Source: Sphingomonas kyeonggiensis
GTDB lineage: Bacteria > Pseudomonadota > Alphaproteobacteria > Sphingomonadales > Sphingomonadaceae
Direction: 5' to 3'
DNA: 64,000 nt
NCBI RefSeq assembly: GCF_014204495.1
Contig: NZ_JACHLN010000002.1
Coordinates: forward strand, 620,001-684,000
In this document: positions 38,553 through 46,467 of the stretch, in pieces
How positions within the stretch are numbered: the first letter of the stretch is position 1
How the letters are laid out: each line of letters begins with the position of its first letter
Position numbers and translations under genes: made by a program
The notes under the pieces: generated by a model
What the model was told of the DNA's origin: nothing
The model's input: only the letters and a program-made list of their open reading frames with translations
Database searches by the model: none

Positions 38553-40176
38553 CTTCGGGCACCACCCAGTTGATGTTCTGGGTAGGGTCCTTGATGTCGC
38601 ACGTCTTGCAGTGGACGCAATTCTGCGCGTTGATCTGGAAGCGCAGATCGTCGCCTTCGCCGACAACTTCATAGACACCCGCCGGACAGTAGCGCTGGGC
38701 AGGCTCGGCGTACACCGGAAGATTGTAGCCGATCGGAATTTCCGGGTCTTTCAGCGTAAGGTGGACCGGCTGGTCCTCCTCATGGTTGGTGTTCGACAGG
38801 AACACCGAGGAGAGCCGGTCGAAGGTCAGCACGCCGTCGGGCTTGGGATAGTCGATCTTCGGAGCCACCGATGCGTGCCACATGCCCTCGTTATCGGGCT
38901 TGTGCTTCATCGTGAACGGCCAGCGGATGCCGAGCAGCTCGCTCCACATCGCCACGCCGGCGAGCATCGTGCCCCAGGTGTCGCCGAACTTCTTGACCAG
39001 GGGCGCGACATTACGGACGCCGCGCAGCTCCTTGTAGACCCAGCTCTTCTCATACGCCTCGGGATAGGCCGCTAGCTCGTCCGCCTCGCGACCCGCGCCG
39101 ACCGCGGCGAAGGCCGCCTCGGCCGCCATCATGCCGCTCTTCATCGAAGTGTGGGTGCCCTTGATCCGCGGCACGTTGAGGAAGCCCGCCGCGTCGCCGA
39201 TCAGCGCCGCGCCCGGCGCGACCAGCTTGGGCACCGACTGCCAGCCGCCATCCGAGATCGCCCGCGCGCCATAGGAAACGCGCTTGGCGCCCTTGAGGAT
39301 CGCCGCGATCTCCGGATGCGTCTTCCAGCGCTGCATCTCCTGGAAGGGCGAGAGGTACGGGTTCTTGTAGTTGAGCCAGGTCACGAAGCCGAGCGCCACC
39401 TGCCCGTCGGCCTGGTGATAGAGGAAGCCGCCGCCATTGGCGCCGTCGGTCAGTGGCCAGCCCTGGGTGTGAATCACGCGCCCCGGCACATGGTTGGCCG
39501 GATCGATGTCCCACAGCTCCTTGATGCCGATGCCATAGATCTGCGGCTGGCTGTCCTTGTCGAGCTCGAAATTGCGGATCAGCTGCTTGGTCAGGTGCCC
39601 GCGGCAGCCTTCCGCGAAGAAGGTGTATTTGGCATGCAGCTCGAGCCCGGGCTGGTAATCGCCCTTGTGCTCGCCGTCGCGCGCCACGCCCATGTCGCCG
39701 GTCGCGACGCCCTTCACGCTGCCATTGTCGTGGTAGAGGATCTCCGCCGCGGCGAAGCCCGGGAAGATCTCGACGCCCAGTTCCTCGGCCTTGCCCGCCA
39801 GCCAGCGGCAAAGATTGCCCAGCGAGCCGGTATAGGTGCCCTTGTTGTGCAGGAACGGCGGGGTGATGAACTCGGGATAGCCCGACTTGCCCTTCTCGCT
39901 CAGCACCCAGTGGTGGTTCTCGGTCACCGGCGTGCTGGCCAGCGGGCAGCCATCCTCGCGCCAGCTCGGCAGCAGCTCGTCGAGCGCCTTGGGATCGATC
40001 ACCGCGCCCGAGAGGATATGGGCGCCCACTTCCGAGCCCTTCTCCAGGATGCACACCGAAAGCTCACTGCCCGCTTCCGTGGCCAGCTGCTTCAGCCGGA
40101 TCGCCGCAGAAAGGCCCGCAGGGCCCGCCCCGACGATCACGACGTCATAGGGCATCGACTCCCGTTCGCTCATCAT
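38521..40176 (-). CDS. Electron-transfer flavoprotein:ubiquinone oxidoreductase
   Basis: 551 residues, close to the usual ETF-QO length. The FAD loop VVIVGAGPAGLSAAIRL is near the N-terminus. A central FFAEGCRGHLTKQLI block, and a C-terminal ferredoxin-like 4Fe-4S cluster with INAQNCVHCKTCDIKDP and a Cys in QRYCPAGVYEV, complete the picture. It passes electrons from ETF (fatty and amino acid oxidation) to ubiquinone at the inner membrane. First gene of a three-gene overlapping run. Confidence 0.96.
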   Translation of the reverse strand: MMSERESMPYDVVIVGAGPAGLSAAIRLKQLATEAGSELSVCILEKGSEVGAHILSGAVIDPKALDELLPSWREDGCPLASTPVTENHHWVLSEKGKSGYPEFITPPFLHNKGTYTGSLGNLCRWLAGKAEELGVEIFPGFAAAEILYHDNGSVKGVATGDMGVARDGEHKGDYQPGLELHAKYTFFAEGCRGHLTKQLIRNFELDKDSQPQIYGIGIKELWDIDPANHVPGRVIHTQGWPLTDGANGGGFLYHQADGQVALGFVTWLNYKNPYLSPFQEMQRWKTHPEIAAILKGAKRVSYGARAISDGGWQSVPKLVAPGAALIGDAAGFLNVPRIKGTHTSMKSGMMAAEAAFAAVGAGREADELAAYPEAYEKSWVYKELRGVRNVAPLVKKFGDTWGTMLAGVAMWSELLGIRWPFTMKHKPDNEGMWHASVAPKIDYPKPDGVLTFDRLSSVFLSNTNHEEDQPVHLTLKDPEIPIGYNLPVYAEPAQRYCPAGVYEVVGEGDDLRFQINAQNCVHCKTCDIKDPTQNINWVVPEGGGGPNYPNM

Positions 40177-40300
40177 CGCATCCTTCTAATCTTGGTCTGG
40201 CACACGCCGCACGCCTGTCTCGTCGCAAGCTGGCAACGTCCTGTCCCTTGGTCGATGAAGGCAGATTGACCCGCCCGTCAAGCCGTGACTCTTAGGAGCG

Positions 40301-41017
40301 GTGGGAGGCGAATACACAGCAGATTGGGGGCGTACCCTCGCGAGCGCACTCGAATGGTGGCGCGATGCGGGTGTCGAAACCCTTCAGGAGGACGAGGCTC
40401 GCGACTGGCTCGCGCGGCCCGCGCCCGTGCAGGTTGCGCAGGCTGCCGTAACGTCGCCTCAGCCCGAGGTCCTGCCCGATACGCTCGCCGCCTTCACCGC
40501 CTGGCGCACCGGCGAGACCGTGCCCGAGGCTGGCTGGCTCACCCCGAAAATCGCGCCAACCGGTCCGCTCAACGCCCCGCTCGTCGTGCTCACCGACATG
40601 CCGGAAAGCGACGACCAGGACGCGCTTCTGGGCGACAGCCCGGCCGGAAAGCTGTTCTCGCGCATGCTCACCGCCGCCGGAGTCGCGCGCGATTCGGTCT
40701 ATTTCGTCTCGCTCGCCGTCGCCCGCCCGCTGGCCGGCCGCATCCCGCCCGACCAGGAGGCGCGGCTGATCGAGATCACGCGCCACCATCTCAAGCTGCT
40801 CCAGCCCGCTAAGCTCTTGATTCTGGGTCAAACGGCGAGCCGTGCAGTAGCCGAGACGAATGACGGCCCACCGGCAAATGGTTTAGTGGATGTTAACCAT
40901 TTTGGCGGACATACAGAGGCTGTTGCGAGCCTGCATCCACGCTTCCTGCTGGATCGGCCGGCCGCCAAAAGCGAAGCCTGGAAGCATTTGTTGCTGTTGA
41001 CCCGGGGGAGCCTGTGA
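40301..41017 (+). CDS. Uracil-DNA-glycosylase-superfamily-like protein, cysteine-free
   Basis: 238 residues. The C-terminal 150 residues follow the UDG fold of family 4/5: a PLVVLTDMPES strand-loop where GEAPG normally stands, GDSPAGKLFSRMLTAAG, LLQPAKLLILGQTAS, and SLHPRFLLDRPAAKSEAWKHL as the second motif. The catalytic first motif is altered and there is no cysteine in the whole protein, so the iron-sulfur cluster of family 4 is absent. It may be inactive or have a new role. GTG start; the stop overlaps the lytic transglycosylase start. Confidence 0.72.
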   Translation: MGGEYTADWGRTLASALEWWRDAGVETLQEDEARDWLARPAPVQVAQAAVTSPQPEVLPDTLAAFTAWRTGETVPEAGWLTPKIAPTGPLNAPLVVLTDMPESDDQDALLGDSPAGKLFSRMLTAAGVARDSVYFVSLAVARPLAGRIPPDQEARLIEITRHHLKLLQPAKLLILGQTASRAVAETNDGPPANGLVDVNHFGGHTEAVASLHPRFLLDRPAAKSEAWKHLLLLTRGSL

Positions 41018-42894
41018 CCATGCGTATCCTGCTTGCCGCCGCGCTGCTCGTGTCGCCGGCGCTGGCCCACGCCGCCGATGTTTCGGGCGGCGACACTGCA
41101 AGCCCCGCCGATGTTTCGGGCGGCGACACTGCGAACCCCGCCGATCTTCCGGGCGGCAGCACCAACCCCAATTCCACGCCCGCCGAGGACGGCGCCGGCG
41201 CCCCTACCCTGCGCGAAGGCGACGGCATCCCCTCGCAGCTCGACAGCGACCAGAAGGACGGATACCGCAAGGTATTCGCCGCGATCCGCGCCCAGCGCTG
41301 GCAGGACGCGCAGATCCAGCTCGATTCGATGAAGCCGGGCCCGCTCCACGCGATCGCCCGCGCCGAGCTCTACACCGCCAAGAATTCGCCCAAGGTCGAG
41401 CTCGCGCCGCTGCTCCAGCTGATCGGCGACGCGCCCGAGCTGCCCCAGGCCGATCAGCTCAGCCGCATGGCGAAGACCCGCGGCGCGCTTTCCACCCCCG
41501 CCATTCCCGCCGCCGCCCGCCTCGTCTGGTATGACGGCGCCCCGGTCCGCCAGCGCGCCCGCTCGATCAAGAGCGACACCGCCGCCACCGAGATCGCGCT
41601 CGCCATCCAGCCCTATGTGAAGGCGGACCAGGGCCTCGAGGCCGAAGGCGTGGTCAGCAGGTTCGAAGCCGATCTCACGCCCGAGGCCCGCACCGAGTGG
41701 CAGCAGAAGGTCGCCTGGATCTATTATGTCGCGGGCGACGACAACAATGCCCGCCGCGTCGCCGCCAAGGCGCAGGACGGCGCGGGCGACTGGGCTCCGC
41801 AGGCCGATTGGGTCGCCGGCCTCGCCGCCTGGCGCGAGCAGGATTGCGCCGGTGCCACCGCCGCCTTCGAGCGGGTCGCCACCCGCGCCGCCGATACCGA
41901 GCTGCGCTCCGCCGGCCTCTATTGGGGCTCGCGCGCCGAAATGGCGTGCGGCCATCCCGACAAGGTCGAGGTCAAGCTGCGTGCCGCCACCCAATATGGC
42001 GAGACTTTCTACGGCCTGCTCGCCAAGTCGGCGCTCGGCATCGAGGACAAGCCCGCCAAGGCCGAGAAGTTCGTCGCCGAGGACTGGCGCGCGCTGGAGC
42101 GCCGCCCGAACGTCCGCGTCGCCGCCGCCCTGGTCGAGATCGACGAGGACGGCCTGGCCGACGAGGTGCTGCGCTACCAGGCCAAGATCGGCTCGCCTTC
42201 CGAGCATGTCGCGCTCACCCGCCTCGCCGGCCGGCTGAGCCTGCCCTCCACCCAGCTCTGGCTCACCCATAACTGCCCCCAGGGCACCCAGCCGCTCACC
42301 GCCGCCCGCTATCCGGCGCCGAACTGGACCCCGGCCGGCGGCTGGCGCGTCGACAAGGCTTTGGTCTTCGCCCACACGCTCCAGGAATCGCGCTTCAACT
42401 CGGAGATCCGCAGCGCCGCCGGCGCGATGGGCCTGATGCAGGTCAAGACGGGCGCCGCGATCGACATCGGCCGCCGCCACGGCGTCAACTATGCCGCCAG
42501 CGATCTGACCAAGCCGTCGGTCAACATGGAGATCGGCCAGTCCTATCTCGAGCAGCTGCGCGACCAGCCCTTCACCGGCGGCCTGCTGCCCAAGGTAATC
42601 GCGTCCTACAATGCCGGCCCCACCCCGGTCGCCAACTGGAACGCGCTGATCAAGGACGGCGGTGATCCGCTGCTCTATATCGAGAGCATCCCCTATTGGG
42701 AGACGCGCGGCTATGTGATGGTCGTGCTCCGCAACTACTGGATGTACGAGAACCAGGAGGGCCGCAAGTCGAGCAGCCGCGAGGCGCTGGCCCAGGGCAT
42801 GTGGCCGAAATTCCCCGGCATGCAGGGCCCGGCCGCCGTCAAGCTCAGCGCGCGCAAGCTCGCCTTCCACCAGGACGGCAATGCCAATCGATAA
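41014..42894 (+). CDS. Soluble lytic murein transglycosylase (Slt family)
   Basis: 626 residues. Signal peptide to about residue 22 (LVSPALAHA), then an 11-residue tandem repeat ([15 protein letters not shown], 2.6 copies), a helical superhelix to about residue 440, and the SLT catalytic domain with [21 protein letters not shown] (catalytic Glu) and [13 protein letters not shown]. It cleaves peptidoglycan glycan chains to anhydro-MurNAc products in the periplasm. GTG start at 41014 overlaps the upstream stop; ATG at 41020 is an alternative. It overlaps moaB by 14 bp. Confidence 0.93.
   Translation: MTMRILLAAALLVSPALAHAADVSGGDTASPADVSGGDTANPADLPGGSTNPNSTPAEDGAGAPTLREGDGIPSQLDSDQKDGYRKVFAAIRAQRWQDAQIQLDSMKPGPLHAIARAELYTAKNSPKVELAPLLQLIGDAPELPQADQLSRMAKTRGALSTPAIPAAARLVWYDGAPVRQRARSIKSDTAATEIALAIQPYVKADQGLEAEGVVSRFEADLTPEARTEWQQKVAWIYYVAGDDNNARRVAAKAQDGAGDWAPQADWVAGLAAWREQDCAGATAAFERVATRAADTELRSAGLYWGSRAEMACGHPDKVEVKLRAATQYGETFYGLLAKSALGIEDKPAKAEKFVAEDWRALERRPNVRVAAALVEIDEDGLADEVLRYQAKIGSPSEHVALTRLAGRLSLPSTQLWLTHNCPQGTQPLTAARYPAPNWTPAGGWRVDKALVFAHTLQESRFNSEIRSAAGAMGLMQVKTGAAIDIGRRHGVNYAASDLTKPSVNMEIGQSYLEQLRDQPFTGGLLPKVIASYNAGPTPVANWNALIKDGGDPLLYIESIPYWETRGYVMVVLRNYWMYENQEGRKSSSREALAQGMWPKFPGMQGPAAVKLSARKLAFHQDGNANR
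41074..41166 (+). repeat. 33-bp tandem repeat inside the transglycosylase gene
   Basis: Units begin at 41074, 41107 and 41140. The first two differ at only two bases; the third is shorter and more diverged. They encode an 11-residue Gly/Asp/Ser/Pro linker right after the signal peptide. Copy number may vary by slippage without shifting the frame. Confidence 0.85.
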
Positions 42895-43408
42895 CGCGAT
42901 CGCCTTCCGCCCGGTGCGGATCGCGGTGCTCACGGTTTCCGACACGCGGACCCTGGCCGACGACCGCTCGGGCGACCGCCTGGTCGAGCGCCTCTCCGCC
43001 GCCGGCCACATCCTCGCCGCCCGCGAGATCATCACCGACGATGCTGACCGTATCGCCGCCCGGCTCACCGGCTGGATCGACGATCCCCAGGTCGAAGTGA
43101 TCCTCACCACCGGCGGCACCGGCGTCACCGGCCGCGACGTCACGCCCGAGGCGCTGGCCCGCGTGCAGGAAAAGGAGATCCCGGGCTTCGGCGAGCTGTT
43201 CCGCTGGCTCAGCTACCAGTCGATCGGCACCTCGACGATCCAGTCCCGCGCTACCGCCGGCGTGGCCCGCGGCACCTATATCTTCGCCCTGCCCGGCTCG
43301 ACCGGCGCGGTAACCGACGCCTGGGACGGCATCCTCGCCACCCAGCTCGACATCCGCCACAAGCCCTGCAACTTCGTCGAGCTGCTGCCGCGGCTGGAGG
43401 AGCGCTGA
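42881..43408 (+). CDS. moaB: Molybdenum cofactor biosynthesis protein MoaB
   Basis: 175 residues, MogA/MoaB fold. [20 protein letters not shown] at the N-terminus, the [17 protein letters not shown] loop in the middle and [15 protein letters not shown] near the C-terminus match molybdopterin adenylyltransferase-like proteins. No other moa gene is in the window. Its ATG lies 14 bp before the transglycosylase stop, so the two are co-translated. Confidence 0.92.
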   Translation: MPIDNAIAFRPVRIAVLTVSDTRTLADDRSGDRLVERLSAAGHILAAREIITDDADRIAARLTGWIDDPQVEVILTTGGTGVTGRDVTPEALARVQEKEIPGFGELFRWLSYQSIGTSTIQSRATAGVARGTYIFALPGSTGAVTDAWDGILATQLDIRHKPCNFVELLPRLEER

Positions 43409-43439
43409 GGGGAGAGACCTCCCCCCACCCACCCCCATC

Positions 43440-43527
43440 GTCACCCTGAACTTGTTTCAGGGTCCAAGGTGCCTCAGGCGATATCGCTGGAGGAAAATTG
43501 GATGCTGAAACAAGTCCAGCGTGACAG
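43440..43527. repeat. Dispersed repeat, family B, copy 1
   Basis: Opens with GTCACCCTGAACTTGTTTCA and GGGTCCAA, and closes near 43499-43526 with TTGGATGCTGAAACAAGT followed by CCAGCGTGAC. The ends are near-inverted copies of each other. A second copy is at 54731-54838, sharing the ends and an internal CTCAGGCG word. Intergenic in both cases. Confidence 0.8.
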
Positions 43528-43588
43528 GAATGGGCATCGGACCATCCGCCACTTCCTCCCGGCGCCCCCGGCGAATACCCTCCCGCTT

Positions 43589-43682
43589 CCCCGGCGAAAG
43601 CCGGGGCCCAGGCTCGGTGCACTATCGATGGCGCGGGAGCCTCTCGAACTCCGTTGCAACTGGGCCCCGGCCTTCGCCGGGG
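43589..43682. repeat. Dispersed palindromic repeat, family A, copy 3
   Basis: Arms at 43589-43610 and 43661-43682 differ by one base when paired. Spacer length (50 nt) and the words GCGCGGGAG and CGTTGCAA match copy 2 at 27129-27222. Confidence 0.85.
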
Positions 43683-43702
43683 AACGGGAACCGGGACTGA
43701 TC

Positions 43703-43723
43703 CTCCCCCCTGAAAGGGAGGAG
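43703..43723. repeat. Short palindrome, family D, copy 2
   Basis: CTCCCCCCT, loop GAA, AGGGAGGAG: a 9-bp stem with one mismatch, 35 bp after the stop of the minus-strand YbjN-like gene. Compare 34473-34493. Confidence 0.65.
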
Positions 43724-43758
43724 AGCAGGCAGGCCGCGCCGGAGAATTTCGCGAAGCC

Positions 43759-44280
43759 CTATTTCTTCGGCGCCGCCGGCGTCAGCTCCGCCTTGAAGAA
43801 CGCCGCCAGCTCCTCCAGCTGCGAATTCCACCAATCGAGCACATCGCTGAAATTGCGCTGGTTGAGCCCACCGACCATTGCCACGTCATAGGCGACGCCC
43901 AGCTGCCCATCCGCATGGACGGACGCCTGGAGGAAGCGCTTGCCGGCGTTCCATTTGTTGGCAAAGGCCGGGGTGTTCTCCGGCGCCTTCACGAACAGCG
44001 CCTCGAAGCGCAGCGAATCGCAATTCACGTGCTGCTTGTCGCAGCCATAGAAGAAGACGTTGAAACGAAAGATGCCCTGACCCTCGATCATCGGATCGCC
44101 GTCCCTGTCGGCGGACATCTTGGGCTTGAAACCCGCCTTCTCCATCGCCGCGAGCACGGTCTGCGGCGCGTTGGCGCAGACCAGGTCCTTGCCGCAAGGT
44201 GGCTGGCCTGCCGTCTGCGCCGTGACCGGCATCGTCCAGGCACCGGTCAGCACTGCCGCCGCGATCATCAAATTGCGCAT
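43759..44280 (-). CDS. Secreted YbjN-like protein (first of two paralogues)
   Basis: 173 residues. Signal peptide ending MPVTAQ, then a YbjN-type domain: VLAAMEKAGFKPKM, DPMIEG, FFYGCDKQHVNCDSLRF and FANKWNAGKRFLQASVHADG. Two Cys in the FYGC...VNC stretch may pair. The neighbouring gene at 44397 has the same plan (FYDCSAAKGCTSMQF, ANRWNAKKRFLRIVIDKDG), so the pair arose by tandem duplication. YbjN domains resemble type III chaperone folds; the role of secreted forms is unknown. Confidence 0.78.
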   Translation of the reverse strand: MRNLMIAAAVLTGAWTMPVTAQTAGQPPCGKDLVCANAPQTVLAAMEKAGFKPKMSADRDGDPMIEGQGIFRFNVFFYGCDKQHVNCDSLRFEALFVKAPENTPAFANKWNAGKRFLQASVHADGQLGVAYDVAMVGGLNQRNFSDVLDWWNSQLEELAAFFKAELTPAAPKK

Positions 44281-44396
44281 CGATCCCCCCTCGCTGCTCC
44301 CATTCCGATCGTTCCGGTCCGGACCCGCCGCCGCGCACTTGCTGACAGCATGCCCGCCGCAGGACCGCCACGCATCGTCACGCGCGGGCAGCCACC

Positions 44397-44909
44397 TCAC
44401 TTCTTCTCGGTGAACGCCTTTTCCTCGTCGTCCATGAAGGTGAACAGGTCCCCGGTCATCGACGACCACCAGTCGATCGTGTCGGCGAAATTGGCGTAGC
44501 TGACCTTGCCGATCGTGGTGACGTCCATCCAGGTCGACAGGTCGCCGTCCTTGTCGATCACGATCCGCAGGAAGCGCTTCTTGGCGTTCCAGCGATTGGC
44601 CATCGCCACATCGTACCAGGGCTTCTTCTTGTACCAGGAGAAGAACTGCATCGAGGTGCAGCCCTTGGCCGCGCTGCAATCATAGAACTCGATCGTGAAG
44701 GGCGAACCGTTGGCGGCGCTGCCGATATAGGGATCGCCGCTGTCCTCATGCTTCTTGAGCTCGGCCTTGTAGCCTTCGCTCTGGAGCAGCTTCACCACTT
44801 CCTCGGGCCGCGAGATGTCGACCAGCCGCGCCGTATCGCCCTTCTGCGCCATCGCCGGTGCCGCCGACAGGCCGGCCGCCAGTGCGGCCGCGATCAACAT
44901 CCCACGCAT
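44397..44909 (-). CDS. Secreted YbjN-like protein (second of two paralogues)
   Basis: 170 residues. Signal peptide to about AMAQ at residue 22, then VVKLLQSEGYKAELKK, DPYIGSAA, the Cys pair in FYDCSAAKGC and the shared NRWNAKKRFLRI block. The C-terminus is acidic (FTFMDDEEKAF), unlike its sister's Ala-rich tail. The two genes are 116 bp apart and on the same strand. Function unknown. Confidence 0.78.
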   Translation of the reverse strand: MRGMLIAAALAAGLSAAPAMAQKGDTARLVDISRPEEVVKLLQSEGYKAELKKHEDSGDPYIGSAANGSPFTIEFYDCSAAKGCTSMQFFSWYKKKPWYDVAMANRWNAKKRFLRIVIDKDGDLSTWMDVTTIGKVSYANFADTIDWWSSMTGDLFTFMDDEEKAFTEKK

Positions 44910-44993
44910 ACAATCCCCCCTGCGTCGGCGAAGAATGATGTGCTTCGCCCTGGCTTTATCGAGCCACCCTAACACGGCGCAGGCGTTCGGCAA

Positions 44994-45341
44994 TCATTCC
45001 GCGTCCGGCTCGTTCACGAACACGCCCAGCCCGTTCCCCGCCGGATCGCGGAAGTGGAAGCGGCGGCCGCCGGGGAAGCTGAAGATCGGCACGACGATCT
45101 CGCCGCCCGCCGCCTTCACCGCCTCGAGCGCGGCTTCCAGGTCCTGCACCTCGATGATCGGCAGCAGCTGCTCGATCACATGGTCGGTGCTGCCGTTGAT
45201 GCCGAGATCGGTGTCGCCCGTCGTGGTCGCCGCATAGTCCGGGCCGAAATCGGTGAACTGCCAGTCGAACGCCCTGGCGTAGAAATCGCGGGTGCCGGCG
45301 ACGTTCTTCGAGGGCAGTTCGAGATAGCTGATCCGTGCCAT
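44994..45341 (-). CDS. VOC (glyoxalase/bleomycin-resistance fold) protein
   Basis: 115 residues. Two beta-alpha-beta-beta-beta modules: MARISYLELPSKNVAGTRDFYARAFDW at the start and ALEAVKAAGGEIVVP then FRDPAGNGLGVF at the end. Such single-domain proteins are metal-dependent lyases, dioxygenases or binding proteins; no substrate is indicated. The ATG at 45341 has a GGAGG five bases upstream, which decides it over the upstream start. Confidence 0.82.
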   Translation of the reverse strand: MARISYLELPSKNVAGTRDFYARAFDWQFTDFGPDYAATTTGDTDLGINGSTDHVIEQLLPIIEVQDLEAALEAVKAAGGEIVVPIFSFPGGRRFHFRDPAGNGLGVFVNEPDAE

Positions 45342-45393
45342 GAAATCCTCCAATGTTCTTGCTATGTTCTGATGTCGCGCCTAACTTCTGTCA

Positions 45394-46464
45394 ATGGCAA
45401 AGAGTCGGCCGGTGCGCGGCGCCACCCTCAACGAGGCGAGCAGCCGCTTCAACCTCCCCGGGCGCGAGGCGGACGGGGACTGGCTCGATGCACGCGCGGA
45501 CCTGGACGATGCCCCGCCCCCGCTGCGCACCACGGTAACGGTCGAGCGGGCGCGGACGATCATCACCCGCAACCAGTCGCCCGACATCTCCTTCGATCGC
45601 TCGATCAATCCCTATCGCGGCTGCGAGCATGGCTGCATCTATTGCTTCGCCCGGCCGACCCACGCCTATCTCGACCTGTCGCCGGGGCTGGATTTCGAGA
45701 GCCGGCTGTTCGCCAAGCCCGATGCGCCGGCGCTGCTGCGCGCCGAGCTCGGCAAGCGCGGCTATGTCTGCCGGCCGATCGCCTTCGGGACCAACACCGA
45801 CCCCTATCAGCCGATCGAGGCGGAGTGGCGGATCACGCGCGGCTGCATCGAGGTGCTGGCCGAGCATGACCATCCGCTGACGATCACCACCAAGTCCAAC
45901 CGGGTGACGCGCGACCTCGACATCCTGGCGCCGATGGCGGCGAAGGGGCTGGCGGCGGTGATGGTCTCGGTCACCTCGCTCGATCCCAGGATCGCGATGA
46001 CCGTCGAGCCGCGCGCGCCGCATCCGGAGAAGCGCCTGCAGGCGGTGCGGCAGCTCGCCGATGCCGGGGTGCCGGTGTTCGTCTCGCTGTCGCCGGTGAT
46101 CCCGCACGTCACCGACCACGAGCTCGAGCATATCCTGGAGCGGGCGGCGGCGGCGGGGGCGCGGACGGCCTTCTTCCTGCCGGTGCGGCTGCCGCACGAG
46201 GTCTCGCCGCTGTTCCGCGCCTGGCTTGATGCGCATTTCCCCGATCGTGCGGGCAAGGTGATGGCGACGATCCAGTCGATCCGCGGCGGCAAGGACAATG
46301 ATCCCAATTTCCACACCCGCTTCCGCGGCCACGGCCCCTGGGCCGAGCTGCTGCGCACGCGGTTCCGGATGGCGGCGAGGCGCTACGGGCTAGACCAGCA
46401 AGTGCTGCGGCTGCGGACCGACCTGTTCAGGCCGCCGAGCGGTCCGCAGGGGGAGCTGTTCTGA
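45394..46464 (+). CDS. PA0069-type radical SAM protein
   Basis: 356 residues. The radical SAM cluster motif is C77-x3-C81-x2-C84 in YRGCEHGCIYCFARPTHAY. FGTNTDPYQPIE and TKSNRVTRDLDIL follow, and the C-terminal FHTRFRGHGPWAELL is typical of the PA0069/SplB-like subgroup. Members are distantly related to spore photoproduct lyase; the substrate is unknown. It begins about 40 bp from the divergent VOC gene. Confidence 0.9.
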   Translation: MAKSRPVRGATLNEASSRFNLPGREADGDWLDARADLDDAPPPLRTTVTVERARTIITRNQSPDISFDRSINPYRGCEHGCIYCFARPTHAYLDLSPGLDFESRLFAKPDAPALLRAELGKRGYVCRPIAFGTNTDPYQPIEAEWRITRGCIEVLAEHDHPLTITTKSNRVTRDLDILAPMAAKGLAAVMVSVTSLDPRIAMTVEPRAPHPEKRLQAVRQLADAGVPVFVSLSPVIPHVTDHELEHILERAAAAGARTAFFLPVRLPHEVSPLFRAWLDAHFPDRAGKVMATIQSIRGGKDNDPNFHTRFRGHGPWAELLRTRFRMAARRYGLDQQVLRLRTDLFRPPSGPQGELF

Positions 46465-46467
46465 GCG

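Larger units (their letters stand above)
43409..43758. other. 350-bp intergenic region packed with repeats
   Basis: No gene is supported. Between convergent moaB and a YbjN-like gene lie three different dispersed elements in a row: family B (43440-43527), family A (43589-43682) and family D (43703-43723). Stacking of unrelated repeats suggests the spot tolerates insertions. Confidence 0.75.

Noticed and set aside
41074..41166. CRISPR-like array
   Set aside because: The repeats are directly adjacent with no spacers, and they are in frame within a coding gene.
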